5,675 nt of DNA from the NCBI GenBank assembly GCA_026193435.1, contig JAPHUN010000115.1:1-5675 (forward strand), read 5' to 3'. The translations under genes were made by a program, and so were the position numbers. The notes beneath the pieces were generated by a model. The model saw only the letters and a program-made list of their open reading frames with translations. It did no database searches and had not been told where the DNA came from. How positions within the stretch are numbered: the first letter of the stretch is position 1; each line of letters opens with the position of its first letter. Shown here one piece after another: positions 1-5,675 of the stretch. Source of the stretch: Chlorobium sp. GTDB lineage: Bacteria > Bacteroidota > Chlorobiia > Chlorobiales > Chlorobiaceae.

Positions 1-1
1 A

Positions 2-1273
2 ATCTATGCCGATATCGCAATCCCGCTGACAGGGTTAAACGTTCTTCTCATCGAACCCTGTCAGGCATCGAGAACGCTGATAAAAATATTTTTTTCGCTA
101 TGGAACAGCTGTTTTGAGGAAGCCTCTGACTGGGATACAGGGGTAAAGAAATTACAGAAGGCGGCAGAGAGCGGTCTGCTCCCGGATATTGTTCTTATCG
201 CCTTACCGGATGGGCAGCGTGATGAGGTTTTTGATGAATTCAGGGCCGGCGGCTTGCTTGAAAACGTCATTGTTATCGGTCTCACCTCTGCCGGGTTCGG
301 CGCTGATTTTCAGCAGGATTCCCCGGGGAAGCCGGATGCATGTCTGGAAAAACCGATAAGGGGCAAGGAGCTCTATGCATGTGTGGCTGACCTTCTGAAA
401 AGAAGAGGATCGGCACCTGAACTGCTGGAGAAGAACAAAATACCTGTCCACAGTGTTCCGGAAAAAGAGAGGCGGCATTTCAGAATACTGCTTGTAGAAG
501 ACAGTGAGGTCAATCAACTTGTGCTGCTGTCCATGCTTCAGAAAGAGGGATATCAGGCCGATGTTGTTCAGAACGGGGCTGAAGCGCTTGTAGCTCTGGC
601 AGAGGGTCACTATGATCTCGTACTGATGGATTGCCAGATGCCCGAGATGGATGGATACGAGGCGACGAGATGCATAAGGCGGGGGCAGGGTAATGTTATG
701 AATCCGGAAGTACCGATTGTCGCTATTACCGCCAATGCCATGACAGGAGATCGAGAGAGATGTATTCAGGCTGGAATGGATGATTATATGCCAAAACCGG
801 TGAGAATGTCCGATTTTACGGCGATGCTGGAGAAATATTCCGGGGAAAAGTCGTCGTCGTCTGTTTCTGATGATAAAGAAAGTAACCCCAAACGAGTGGA
901 AAGTATGAGTATGGATAGCTCGATTTTTCAGGAAACGGAGATGCTGGGCAGACTACAGCATGACAGAGATGTAGCGAGAGTGATTATAGAAAATTTTCTT
1001 GAAGATACACCTCAACAGATTACTCGTTTAATAAAAGCGATCAGTGAGCGTGCCGGCGAAGAGAGTTTTCTGACGGCTCATGCCATAAAAGGTGCGGCAC
1101 TGCTGGTCGGCGGCTGGAAATTATCAAAAGTCGCGCAGCAGATAGAGAAGTTGACCAGAGAGGGAGATCTGTCACAGGCGGGTCAATTGCTGCCGGATAT
1201 CGAAGAGGAGTTTTTCGCGTTGAAGGGCTGCATGGCAAATGCAGGATGGATTCAGAAAATGGAAACCGAATAG
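2..1273 (+). CDS. Hybrid sensor histidine kinase, C-terminal part (pseudo-receiver, receiver, HPt); 5' end outside window
   Basis: The reading frame is open from the left edge, so this is the last 423 residues of a longer protein (numbered here from the first complete codon). Residues 1-9 (IYADIAIPL) look like the closing strand of a histidine-kinase ATPase domain. Residues about 12-135 resemble a receiver but lack the acidic pair (E18-P19) and the phospho-acceptor Asp (A67 in DIVLIALP), while keeping the Lys-Pro (K117). Residues about 159-281 form an intact receiver: E166/D167, phospho-acceptor D210 in LVLMDCQMPEMDG, T243, and K265 in PKPV. A Ser-rich, charged linker follows. Residues about 305-408 form an HPt domain with H360 in AHAIKGAALLVGG. 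By family knowledge, phosphate passes from kinase His to receiver Asp to HPt His and then to a separate response regulator; none is visible here. The sensor input and the kinase His box lie outside the window, so the signal is unknown. The stop is 10 bases before gnd, suggesting cotranscription. An internal TTG at 254 is not a start, because homology continues upstream. Confidence 0.9.
   Translation: MYADIAIPLTGLNVLLIEPCQASRTLIKIFFSLWNSCFEEASDWDTGVKKLQKAAESGLLPDIVLIALPDGQRDEVFDEFRAGGLLENVIVIGLTSAGFGADFQQDSPGKPDACLEKPIRGKELYACVADLLKRRGSAPELLEKNKIPVHSVPEKERRHFRILLVEDSEVNQLVLLSMLQKEGYQADVVQNGAEALVALAEGHYDLVLMDCQMPEMDGYEATRCIRRGQGNVMNPEVPIVAITANAMTGDRERCIQAGMDDYMPKPVRMSDFTAMLEKYSGEKSSSSVSDDKESNPKRVESMSMDSSIFQETEMLGRLQHDRDVARVIIENFLEDTPQQITRLIKAISERAGEESFLTAHAIKGAALLVGGWKLSKVAQQIEKLTREGDLSQAGQLLPDIEEEFFALKGCMANAGWIQKMETE
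26..64. repeat. Perfect 11-bp inverted repeat (hairpin) inside the kinase gene
   Basis: CTGACAGGGTT at 26-36 is the exact reverse complement of AACCCTGTCAG at 54-64, with a 17-base spacer. It lies in coding sequence at the junction between the kinase domain and the pseudo-receiver. A run of seven T occurs at 89-95, about 24 bases past the second arm, which is too far for a standard intrinsic terminator. The role is unknown; it could be an RNA hairpin, a protein-binding dyad or chance. Confidence 0.6.
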
Positions 1274-1274
1274 C

Positions 1275-1281
1275 AGAGGAG
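1275..1281 (+). promoter_or_regulatory. Ribosome binding site of gnd
   Basis: AGAGGAG lies between the kinase stop (1271-1273) and the ATG at 1284. The AGGAG core ends only two bases before the ATG, which is close; pairing through GAGG at 1276-1279 would give a spacing of four. It is the best Shine-Dalgarno-like sequence near any start in the window and supports the ATG at 1284 over the in-frame ATG at 1239. Confidence 0.65.
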
Positions 1282-1283
1282 AT

Positions 1284-2198
1284 ATGAAACTTGGATTTAT
1301 CGGTCTCGGAAAAATGGGGGCGAACATGGTCGAAAATCTTCTTGACCATGAACATGATGTTGTTGTATACGATCTTTCCAGAGAGCAGGTTGACAGACTG
1401 GCCGGCAGGGGGGCAATGCCTTCAGATTCTCCCGGGGAGTTGGCTGCCGGGCTCGGTCACCCAAGGATCATCTGGCTTATGGTTCCATCGGGAGCTCCTG
1501 TTGACGCAACCCTGGACAGTCTTGTCAGTTCTCTTGAACCGGGTGATATTGTGATAGACGGAGGAAATTCAAATTTTCATGATAGCGTGAGAAGAGGAGA
1601 GGCTCTTGCTGAAAAGGGGATACATTTCATGGACGTCGGAACAAGCGGCGGTCTGGAAGGAGCGAGAAACGGGGCATGCATGATGATTGGGGGAAATCCT
1701 GAGGTTTATGCATCCCTTGAGCCTCTTTTCAAGGATCTTTGTGTTTCCGGAGGTTATGGCTATATGGGGGGGGGCGGTGCGGGTCATTTTACGAAAATGG
1801 TTCACAATGGCGTTGAATACGGTATGATGCAGGCGATAGGAGAAGGATTCGATATCCTTGAAAACAGTGCGTATTCGTTCGACCACCATGAGGTTGCAAG
1901 AGTTTGGGCTAACGGTTCGGTAATACGAGGGTGGCTTATGGATCTTGTGGCAAGGGCATTTGAGCGTGACGGACAACTGGAGTATCTGTCAGGGATAATT
2001 GCCGATTCCGGAGAAGGCAAATGGACAGTTGAGACTGCCCTTGACGAGGGCGTTTCCATCCCGGTTATTGCAGGAGCTCTTTTCAGGCGTTACCGTTCAC
2101 GATCGCAGGATAATTTTTCGGACAAGGTTGTCGCCGCCCTGCGCGACGAATTCGGCGGCCACGGGTATACTCAAAAATCCAGGTTACAGAAGAAATGA
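1284..2198 (+). CDS. gnd: 6-phosphogluconate dehydrogenase (decarboxylating), short form
   Basis: This cytosolic enzyme oxidatively decarboxylates 6-phosphogluconate to ribulose-5-phosphate and CO2, the last oxidative step of the pentose phosphate pathway. The 304-residue product belongs to the short (YqeC-like) class, about 300 residues against about 470 for the E. coli type. Visible motifs in order are the N-terminal Rossmann loop GLGKMG (7-12), VPSG (67-70), IDGGNS (91-96), the substrate loop GTSGG (119-123), and [14 protein letters not shown] (168-181). In the last motif K171 and E178 match the catalytic Lys/Glu pair of the family, seven residues apart as in the sheep enzyme, with N175 also conserved. 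The C-terminus has the short-form FGGHGY ending. D30 closes the second Rossmann strand (VVVYDLSRE) where NADP-specific long forms have Asn-Arg-Ser/Thr, so NAD preference is plausible but inferred. The start at 1284 places the Rossmann strand directly at the N-terminus. It sits 10 bases after the kinase gene and overlaps zwf by four bases. Confidence 0.95.
   Translation: MKLGFIGLGKMGANMVENLLDHEHDVVVYDLSREQVDRLAGRGAMPSDSPGELAAGLGHPRIIWLMVPSGAPVDATLDSLVSSLEPGDIVIDGGNSNFHDSVRRGEALAEKGIHFMDVGTSGGLEGARNGACMMIGGNPEVYASLEPLFKDLCVSGGYGYMGGGGAGHFTKMVHNGVEYGMMQAIGEGFDILENSAYSFDHHEVARVWANGSVIRGWLMDLVARAFERDGQLEYLSGIIADSGEGKWTVETALDEGVSIPVIAGALFRRYRSRSQDNFSDKVVAALRDEFGGHGYTQKSRLQKK
1766..1774 (+). repeat. 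Run of nine G inside gnd
   Basis: Nine consecutive G residues encode part of MGGGG (residues 161-165), just before the catalytic GHFTKM motif. A one-base deletion would bring a TGA into frame at 1825-1827, and a one-base insertion a TGA at 1814-1816, so either slip would destroy the enzyme. It may be a slippage-prone tract or simply glycine codon choice. Confidence 0.8.
2195..2198 (+). promoter_or_regulatory. ATGA stop/start overlap coupling gnd and zwf
   Basis: The TGA of gnd (2196-2198) overlaps the ATG of zwf (2195-2197). No strong Shine-Dalgarno is seen just upstream (only A/G-rich AGAAGAA at 2188-2194), so zwf translation probably relies on ribosomes terminating on gnd. Confidence 0.75.
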
Positions 2199-3628
2199 TC
2201 GATCAGGAACTGGATGATTTTACGTTCGTTCTGTTTGGTGCGGAAAGTGATCTTGCGAGCAGAAAACTTCTTCCATCACTCTACCAGCTTGCCCGTTGGA
2301 AGCAGCTTCCGGAAAAATACAGGATTATAGGGGTCGCACGGTCAGAACTGGACCATGAGGGGTTCAGGTCATATGCAAGGAAATGTATCGAAGAGCACTC
2401 ATTCGACGGTGGAGAGCGTGTGACGGAGCCGGAACTGGAAGCGTTTTGCGCCGGCCTCTACTATATTCCGGCCGACTTTACCGAACCTGAAGGCTATGTT
2501 GCACTGGAAAAAGAAATTCACAACAATTCCCACCGCACCGCGCTGTGCAGTAACCTGTTGTTTTATCTTTCTATACCTCCTGTACTCGCACCAGTAGTTA
2601 TAGACAACCTTGAAAAAGCGGGCCTGGGCGGCAGGAACGCCTCCTGTAACGGATGGCGAAAAATCGTCGTTGAAAAACCCTTTGGCTTTGACCTCGAGAG
2701 TGCCAGGAGTCTGAACGCGGTCGTCGGGAGAGTATTTCATGAAGAGCAGATCTATCGTATCGATCATTATCTCGGAAAAGAACCTGTTCAGAACATCCTT
2801 GTGTTCCGGTTTTCCAACGGCATGTTTGAGCCGTTGTGGAACAGGCAGTATATCGATAATGTGAGTATTACCATTGCTGAGGATTTCGGTGTCAGAACCA
2901 GAGGGGCCTACTACGAGAAATCCGGTGTGCTTCGTGATATTATCCAGAATCACGGTCTCCAGCTTCTCGCTGCGATTGCAATGGAGCCGCCCGTCGACCT
3001 GAGTGCGGAAGCGGTGCGTGATGAGAAAGAGAAGGTATTCCGGTCACTCCGGCCATTGACGAAGGACAATGTCAGGCAATTCGTTCTTCTCGGGCAGTAC
3101 GCCGGGTACCGCGATGAGGTGGATGTGGCTCCCGACTCTACCGTTGAGACCTATGCGGCCATACGCTGGTTTGTTGACAACTGGCGCTGGAAAGGCGTTC
3201 CTTTTTCTATGAAAGCGGGCAAAAATCTTGCTGAACGTGTTACGGAAATTGTCCTTACCTTCAAGTGCCCTCCCCAGAACTTTTTCGGGCCACCCGATAG
3301 CTGCAGCTACACGGCAAACCAGATTATCATACAGATTCAGCCGGAAGAAACGATCGCTATTCGTTTCGGGTCAAAAAGACCAGGAAAAGAACTGATAACC
3401 GATCCGGTGTATATGAAGTTTGACTACAGGATTTCTTTCGCGAATGAACAGATGACGCCCTATCAGCGTCTTCTGCTTGACGCGATGGCAGGAGATCAGA
3501 TGAATTTTATCCGTCAGGATACAGTAGAGACCAGCTGGAAAGTTATTGACGCTCTACGGGACGCCCTGAAAGACGACGTGCCTGAAATCTATCCGGTGCA
3601 TTCCCGGGGACCGGAACTGAGGCAGTGA
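2195..3628 (+). CDS. zwf: Glucose-6-phosphate 1-dehydrogenase
   Basis: The enzyme oxidises glucose-6-phosphate to 6-phosphoglucono-1,5-lactone with reduction of NAD(P), the entry step of the oxidative pentose phosphate pathway. The 477-residue product is close to the usual 480-510. The N-terminal Rossmann motif is [12 protein letters not shown] (14-25), followed by GVAR (46-49), whose R49 fits the position binding the NADP 2'-phosphate. EKPFG lies at 160-164. The active-site signature RIDHYLGKE (188-196) contains D190, H191 and K195. [14 protein letters not shown] follows at 241-254, with H253 spaced 62 residues from H191 as for the catalytic His in the Leuconostoc enzyme. KAGKNL (340-345) contributes substrate-phosphate contacts in the family. 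One oddity is the coenzyme loop, which reads GAESDLA where relatives such as E. coli have GAKGDLA, so a Gly is replaced by S18. The gene overlaps the stop of gnd and converges on pgl. Confidence 0.96.
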   Translation: MIDQELDDFTFVLFGAESDLASRKLLPSLYQLARWKQLPEKYRIIGVARSELDHEGFRSYARKCIEEHSFDGGERVTEPELEAFCAGLYYIPADFTEPEGYVALEKEIHNNSHRTALCSNLLFYLSIPPVLAPVVIDNLEKAGLGGRNASCNGWRKIVVEKPFGFDLESARSLNAVVGRVFHEEQIYRIDHYLGKEPVQNILVFRFSNGMFEPLWNRQYIDNVSITIAEDFGVRTRGAYYEKSGVLRDIIQNHGLQLLAAIAMEPPVDLSAEAVRDEKEKVFRSLRPLTKDNVRQFVLLGQYAGYRDEVDVAPDSTVETYAAIRWFVDNWRWKGVPFSMKAGKNLAERVTEIVLTFKCPPQNFFGPPDSCSYTANQIIIQIQPEETIAIRFGSKRPGKELITDPVYMKFDYRISFANEQMTPYQRLLLDAMAGDQMNFIRQDTVETSWKVIDALRDALKDDVPEIYPVHSRGPELRQ

Positions 3629-3653
3629 CAAGCACAATCAGTTTGCAGTATAG
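3629..3653. other. 25-base convergent intergenic gap without a clear terminator
   Basis: This gap separates the stop of zwf (+) from the stop of pgl (-). No GC-rich stem with a following T-tract is present in either direction. The only symmetry is GTGAC (3625-3629) against GTCAC (3653-3657), five bases with a 23-base loop, which is too weak. Transcripts from the two sides may therefore run into each other. Confidence 0.6.
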
Positions 3654-4448
3654 TCACCCCTTTCCGTAAAACCAGATCAGTTCTCCGTCTTCCGGCTTGA
3701 CCATTGCCGCGGGAAGGTCGGGTCTTTTCCCTGATGTTATATCGTGAACCATCGATTCTTTGCCTTTGCCGGTAACGAAAAACAGTACCGAGCGGGCGTT
3801 ATTGATCACCGGCAGTGTCAGGCTGAGGCGAAAACCCGGTGGAGAGCCCTGTTTTGCGTCAACAGCAATGACCCATCGTTTTTTTTCTTCCAGTGCTGCT
3901 CTGTTTTCCGGAAACAGCGAAGCGGTATGACCGTCGGCGCCCATTCCGAGAAGAACGATGTCAAAGACAGGAAAATCGTTTAGCATGCTGTGTGCATGAT
4001 CCGCGAAAAAGTGTCTCAGTGTTTTTTCATAGTCACGCGCGGCTGTTTCATGGTTCCCTGTGACATGCGGCATCGGAAACAGGTTTCGTTTCGGGATGTC
4101 GGCCGGGGTTATCAGGGATGCAGAGGCCATGCTGAAATTGCTTTCGTCATGGTTTTCAGGAACGCACCGCTCATCTCCCCAGAAGAGCATAACCGATTGC
4201 CAGGGGAGCCGGACAGAGGGGCTACCAGAAGCGGAAACGACGGCCGTTTCAGGAAAGTGCATACCCTGTTCCTGCATGGCTGAAACAGGTACTCCTCCGG
4301 CAAGAAGACGGTAGAGTTCGCGGGGGGAGTTTCCCCCCGCAAGCACAAGTGCGCAGTACCCCTGTTTCTCGATGGCCCTGAAAATACGGCTGGCGATGCA
4401 GGCTGCCGCCTGTTGGACTATCCGCTTTTCAGTTCCGGTGTTCAGCAT
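3654..4448 (-). CDS. pgl: 6-phosphogluconolactonase
   Basis: This cytosolic enzyme hydrolyses 6-phosphogluconolactone to 6-phosphogluconate, linking Zwf to Gnd. The 264-residue product belongs to the NagB/Pgl (DevB) family. It shows the phosphate-binding loop LAGGNSPRELY (36-46), LFWGDERCVPENHDESN (88-104), the LLGMGADGHTASLFPE signature (166-181) with H174 at the catalytic His position, and R207 in GFRLSLTLP. It is somewhat longer than typical 220-245-residue members. Residues about 53-79, between the LLAGG helix end and the WGDER strand, look like an insertion of roughly 15-20 residues. The ATG at 4448 is the only reasonable start: an in-frame TGA lies three codons upstream, and the first helix (EKRIVQQAAACIASRIF) begins at once. 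No good Shine-Dalgarno precedes it, so translation may depend on tkt, whose stop is 21 bases upstream. Homology to glucosamine-6-phosphate deaminase is possible, but the motifs and neighbours favour Pgl. Confidence 0.95.
   Translation of the reverse strand: MLNTGTEKRIVQQAAACIASRIFRAIEKQGYCALVLAGGNSPRELYRLLAGGVPVSAMQEQGMHFPETAVVSASGSPSVRLPWQSVMLFWGDERCVPENHDESNFSMASASLITPADIPKRNLFPMPHVTGNHETAARDYEKTLRHFFADHAHSMLNDFPVFDIVLLGMGADGHTASLFPENRAALEEKKRWVIAVDAKQGSPPGFRLSLTLPVINNARSVLFFVTGKGKESMVHDITSGKRPDLPAAMVKPEDGELIWFYGKG
3879..3886 (-). repeat. A8 tract on the coding strand of pgl
   Basis: Eight T on the + strand give eight A in the pgl coding strand, spanning GAA-AAA-AAA (part of LEEKKRW, residues 186-192). 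The register matches an A-AAA-AAA slippery heptamer. A -1 shift meets a TGA within a few codons, so any product would be a truncated Pgl. Confidence 0.6.
4320..4340. repeat. GC-rich hairpin, 9-bp stem and 3-base loop, within pgl
   Basis: GCGGGGGGA (4320-4328) pairs perfectly with TCCCCCCGC (4332-4340) around a three-base loop. On the pgl message it lies about 109-129 bases into the coding region and exactly spans the codons for AGGNSPR, the phosphate-binding loop. No T-tract follows, so it is not a standard terminator. It could slow ribosomes or polymerase, or be a by-product of GGN and CCC codon choice. Confidence 0.7.
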
Positions 4449-4469
4449 GAGCGGTTTTCAGTAACGGCG
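4449..4469 (-). other. Short tkt-pgl spacer lacking a clear Shine-Dalgarno
   Basis: The 21 bases between the tkt stop and the pgl ATG read, on the coding strand, as a sequence ending in GAAAACCGCTC, with no GGAGG-like element. There is no room for a promoter, so pgl is likely read from the tkt transcript. Confidence 0.6.
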
Positions 4470-5675
4470 CTATTGCAGGTTTTTCGCGGCTTCGACGATA
4501 GTGGCGGCGCTGAAACCGTATTCACGCAATACCGTGTTTCCCGGGGCGGACGCTCCGAAACGGTTTATGCCCAGAATGCTTCCTTCATCTGTCGCGTACT
4601 TGTCCCATCCGAAAGGAGACGCAGCTTCAATGACGATTCGCCGTCGTATTGAAGGCGGCAAAACCTCGTTTCGGTAAGACTCGGGCTGCTGTTCGAACAG
4701 TTCTCGAGAAGGCATGGAAACAACTCTGGCTGGAACGCCCGCGTTGAGAAGAGCGCTTTGTGCTTCGAGGGCAAGGTGAACTTCAGCGCCTGTCGCGATA
4801 AGTATTACCGGTCTGTTGCCATCTGTCGACGGGGAGCTCCATTCGGAAAGTATGTAGGCACCTTTGAGCGTTCCTTTCTCGACAGGGTATTTCTCCTGGT
4901 CGAGTACCGGGAGTGTCTGTCTTGAAAAGACAAGCACCGTAGGTTTGTTCTGCGTCAGGGCGATCTGCCATGCCGCTTTTGTCTCCTGCGCATCTGCCGG
5001 GCGGATAACCGTCAGGCCCGGTATTGAACGCATCATGGCCAGCTGTTCGATCGGCTGATGTGTCGGGCCGTCTTCCCCGACAGCTATACTGTCATGAGTG
5101 AATATGAAAATAGACGGAATCTGCATGATAGCTGCGAGGCGAAGAGCGGGTTTCATATAATCCGCGAAAACAAGGAAGGTCGCTCCGTAGGGAATGAGAA
5201 TACGGGAGAGGGCCATGCCGTTGATAATGGCGCCCATGGCATGTTCCCTGACGCCGAATCGAAAAATAGCCCCGCCATAATTTTCAGAGGTGAAATCGGT
5301 GGCATGTTTGACTTCTGTACCGGTTGATGGTGCGAGGTCGGCTGAACCACCCACCAGAAACGGGATTTTTCCTACCAGCGCATGCAGCACCCTGGAAGAT
5401 GCCTGACGGGTTGCAAGTTTTTCTTCAGGGCTGAATTGTGGAAGTAATGTTTCCCATCCTTCAGGAAGCTCGTTGCGGAGCATGATTTCCATTTCCTCAG
5501 CGAGTTCGGGATGGCTTGTACCGTATGTGTTGAACAGTTCATTCCATGATGTTTCCGAACGGCTCCCTTTTTCACGGACGGAACTCATGTGGGCAGCTAC
5601 CGGTTCAGGGACAAAGAAGGAGCTCTCTTCAGGGAATCCGAAATATTTTCTTACCAACGCAACCTCTTCAGCTCC
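4470..5675 (-). CDS. tkt: Transketolase, C-terminal part; 5' end outside window
   Basis: This thiamine-diphosphate enzyme moves two-carbon ketol units between sugar phosphates in the non-oxidative pentose phosphate pathway, and in the Calvin cycle where present. The frame is open to the right edge. The 401 residues here (numbered from the edge) are about the last 60% of a protein usually around 660 residues; roughly 265 N-terminal residues, including most of the diphosphate-binding domain, are missing. Visible motifs are the EEVALVRKYFGFP linker, GGSADLAPST (109-118), and FRFGVREHAMGAI with E144 at the catalytic Glu contacting the cofactor pyrimidine (E411 in E. coli). FTHDSIAVGEDGPTHQP follows, with H194, D202 and H206 at substrate-binding positions and matching the second transketolase signature. 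The C-terminal domain includes VILIATGAEVHLAL and ends AAKNLQ. The THDSI and GEDGPTHQPIEQLA motifs indicate true transketolase rather than DXP synthase. It lies just upstream of pgl on the same strand, probably as one transcript. Confidence 0.96.
   Translation of the reverse strand, partial: GAEEVALVRKYFGFPEESSFFVPEPVAAHMSSVREKGSRSETSWNELFNTYGTSHPELAEEMEIMLRNELPEGWETLLPQFSPEEKLATRQASSRVLHALVGKIPFLVGGSADLAPSTGTEVKHATDFTSENYGGAIFRFGVREHAMGAIINGMALSRILIPYGATFLVFADYMKPALRLAAIMQIPSIFIFTHDSIAVGEDGPTHQPIEQLAMMRSIPGLTVIRPADAQETKAAWQIALTQNKPTVLVFSRQTLPVLDQEKYPVEKGTLKGAYILSEWSSPSTDGNRPVILIATGAEVHLALEAQSALLNAGVPARVVSMPSRELFEQQPESYRNEVLPPSIRRRIVIEAASPFGWDKYATDEGSILGINRFGASAPGNTVLREYGFSAATIVEAAKNLQ

Noticed and set aside
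89..95. T7 tract as a terminator or frameshift site after the inverted repeat
   Set aside because: It is about 24 bases from the stem, the frame (ATA TTT TTT TCG) does not match a standard -1 heptamer, and the kinase frame continues intact through receiver and HPt domains.
319..330. Perfect 12-base palindrome TTCCCCGGGGAA in the kinase gene
   Set aside because: It has no loop and so cannot form a normal hairpin; it sits in coding sequence and no partner site was noticed, so it is likely incidental.
1239..1283. In-frame upstream ATG that would extend gnd by 15 residues into the kinase gene
   Set aside because: The Rossmann strand and GLGKMG loop begin right after the ATG at 1284, which has AGAGGAG just upstream; the extension (QDGFRKWKPNSRGD) has no family match that I know of.
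1569..1976. 135-codon open frame on the - strand opposite gnd
   Set aside because: It is fully antisense to conserved gnd catalytic motifs and its product is unrecognisable.
2399..2953. 184-codon open frame on the - strand opposite zwf
   Set aside because: It lies wholly within the well-supported zwf gene, shows no recognisable domain and has no ribosome binding site that I could identify; it is best explained as a shadow frame.
3625..3657. GTGAC/GTCAC symmetry spanning the zwf-pgl gap as a bidirectional terminator
   Set aside because: It has only five base pairs with a 23-base loop and no T-tract on either side.
4470..5675. DXP synthase or a pyruvate dehydrogenase E1-like protein instead of transketolase
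   Set aside because: GGSADLAPST, GVREHAM, THDSIAVGEDGPTHQP and the C-terminal layout match transketolase specifically, and the pentose phosphate neighbours agree.

Overview
The window is a compact bacterial chromosomal segment with moderate GC content and almost no non-coding DNA. It holds five protein genes, two of them cut by the window edges. No RNA gene, mobile element, CRISPR array or plasmid feature was found. The taxon cannot be proved from this sequence. The protein style would fit a green sulfur bacterium (Chlorobi) or a related lineage: a short 6-phosphogluconate dehydrogenase followed by an overlapping glucose-6-phosphate dehydrogenase, and a transketolase/6-phosphogluconolactonase pair. 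This is an impression from memory only.

Left part, + strand: the 3' end of a hybrid sensor histidine kinase (through 1273). It carries a degenerate receiver, an intact receiver and a C-terminal histidine phosphotransfer (HPt) domain. Ten bases later comes gnd (1284-2198), the short-form 6-phosphogluconate dehydrogenase, whose stop overlaps the start of zwf (2195-3628), glucose-6-phosphate dehydrogenase. All three lie on one strand with no gap large enough for an obvious promoter, so they probably share a transcript.

Right part, - strand: transketolase (tkt, 4470 to beyond the right edge) followed 21 bases later by pgl (4448 down to 3654), 6-phosphogluconolactonase. This pair converges on zwf, with only 25 bases between the two stop codons and no recognisable terminator.

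Together the four enzymes make the complete oxidative pentose phosphate branch plus the first non-oxidative enzyme. Zwf oxidises glucose-6-phosphate to the lactone, Pgl hydrolyses it to 6-phosphogluconate, Gnd decarboxylates that to ribulose-5-phosphate with a second reduced nicotinamide, and Tkt recycles pentose phosphates. The unusual features are modest: a phosphorelay kinase tightly linked to the pathway, a pseudo-receiver in that kinase, a 9-G tract inside gnd, a strong hairpin formed by the active-site-loop codons of pgl, a perfect 11-bp inverted repeat inside the kinase gene, and some deviations in cofactor-binding motifs. I see no convincing evidence of a wholly new system.
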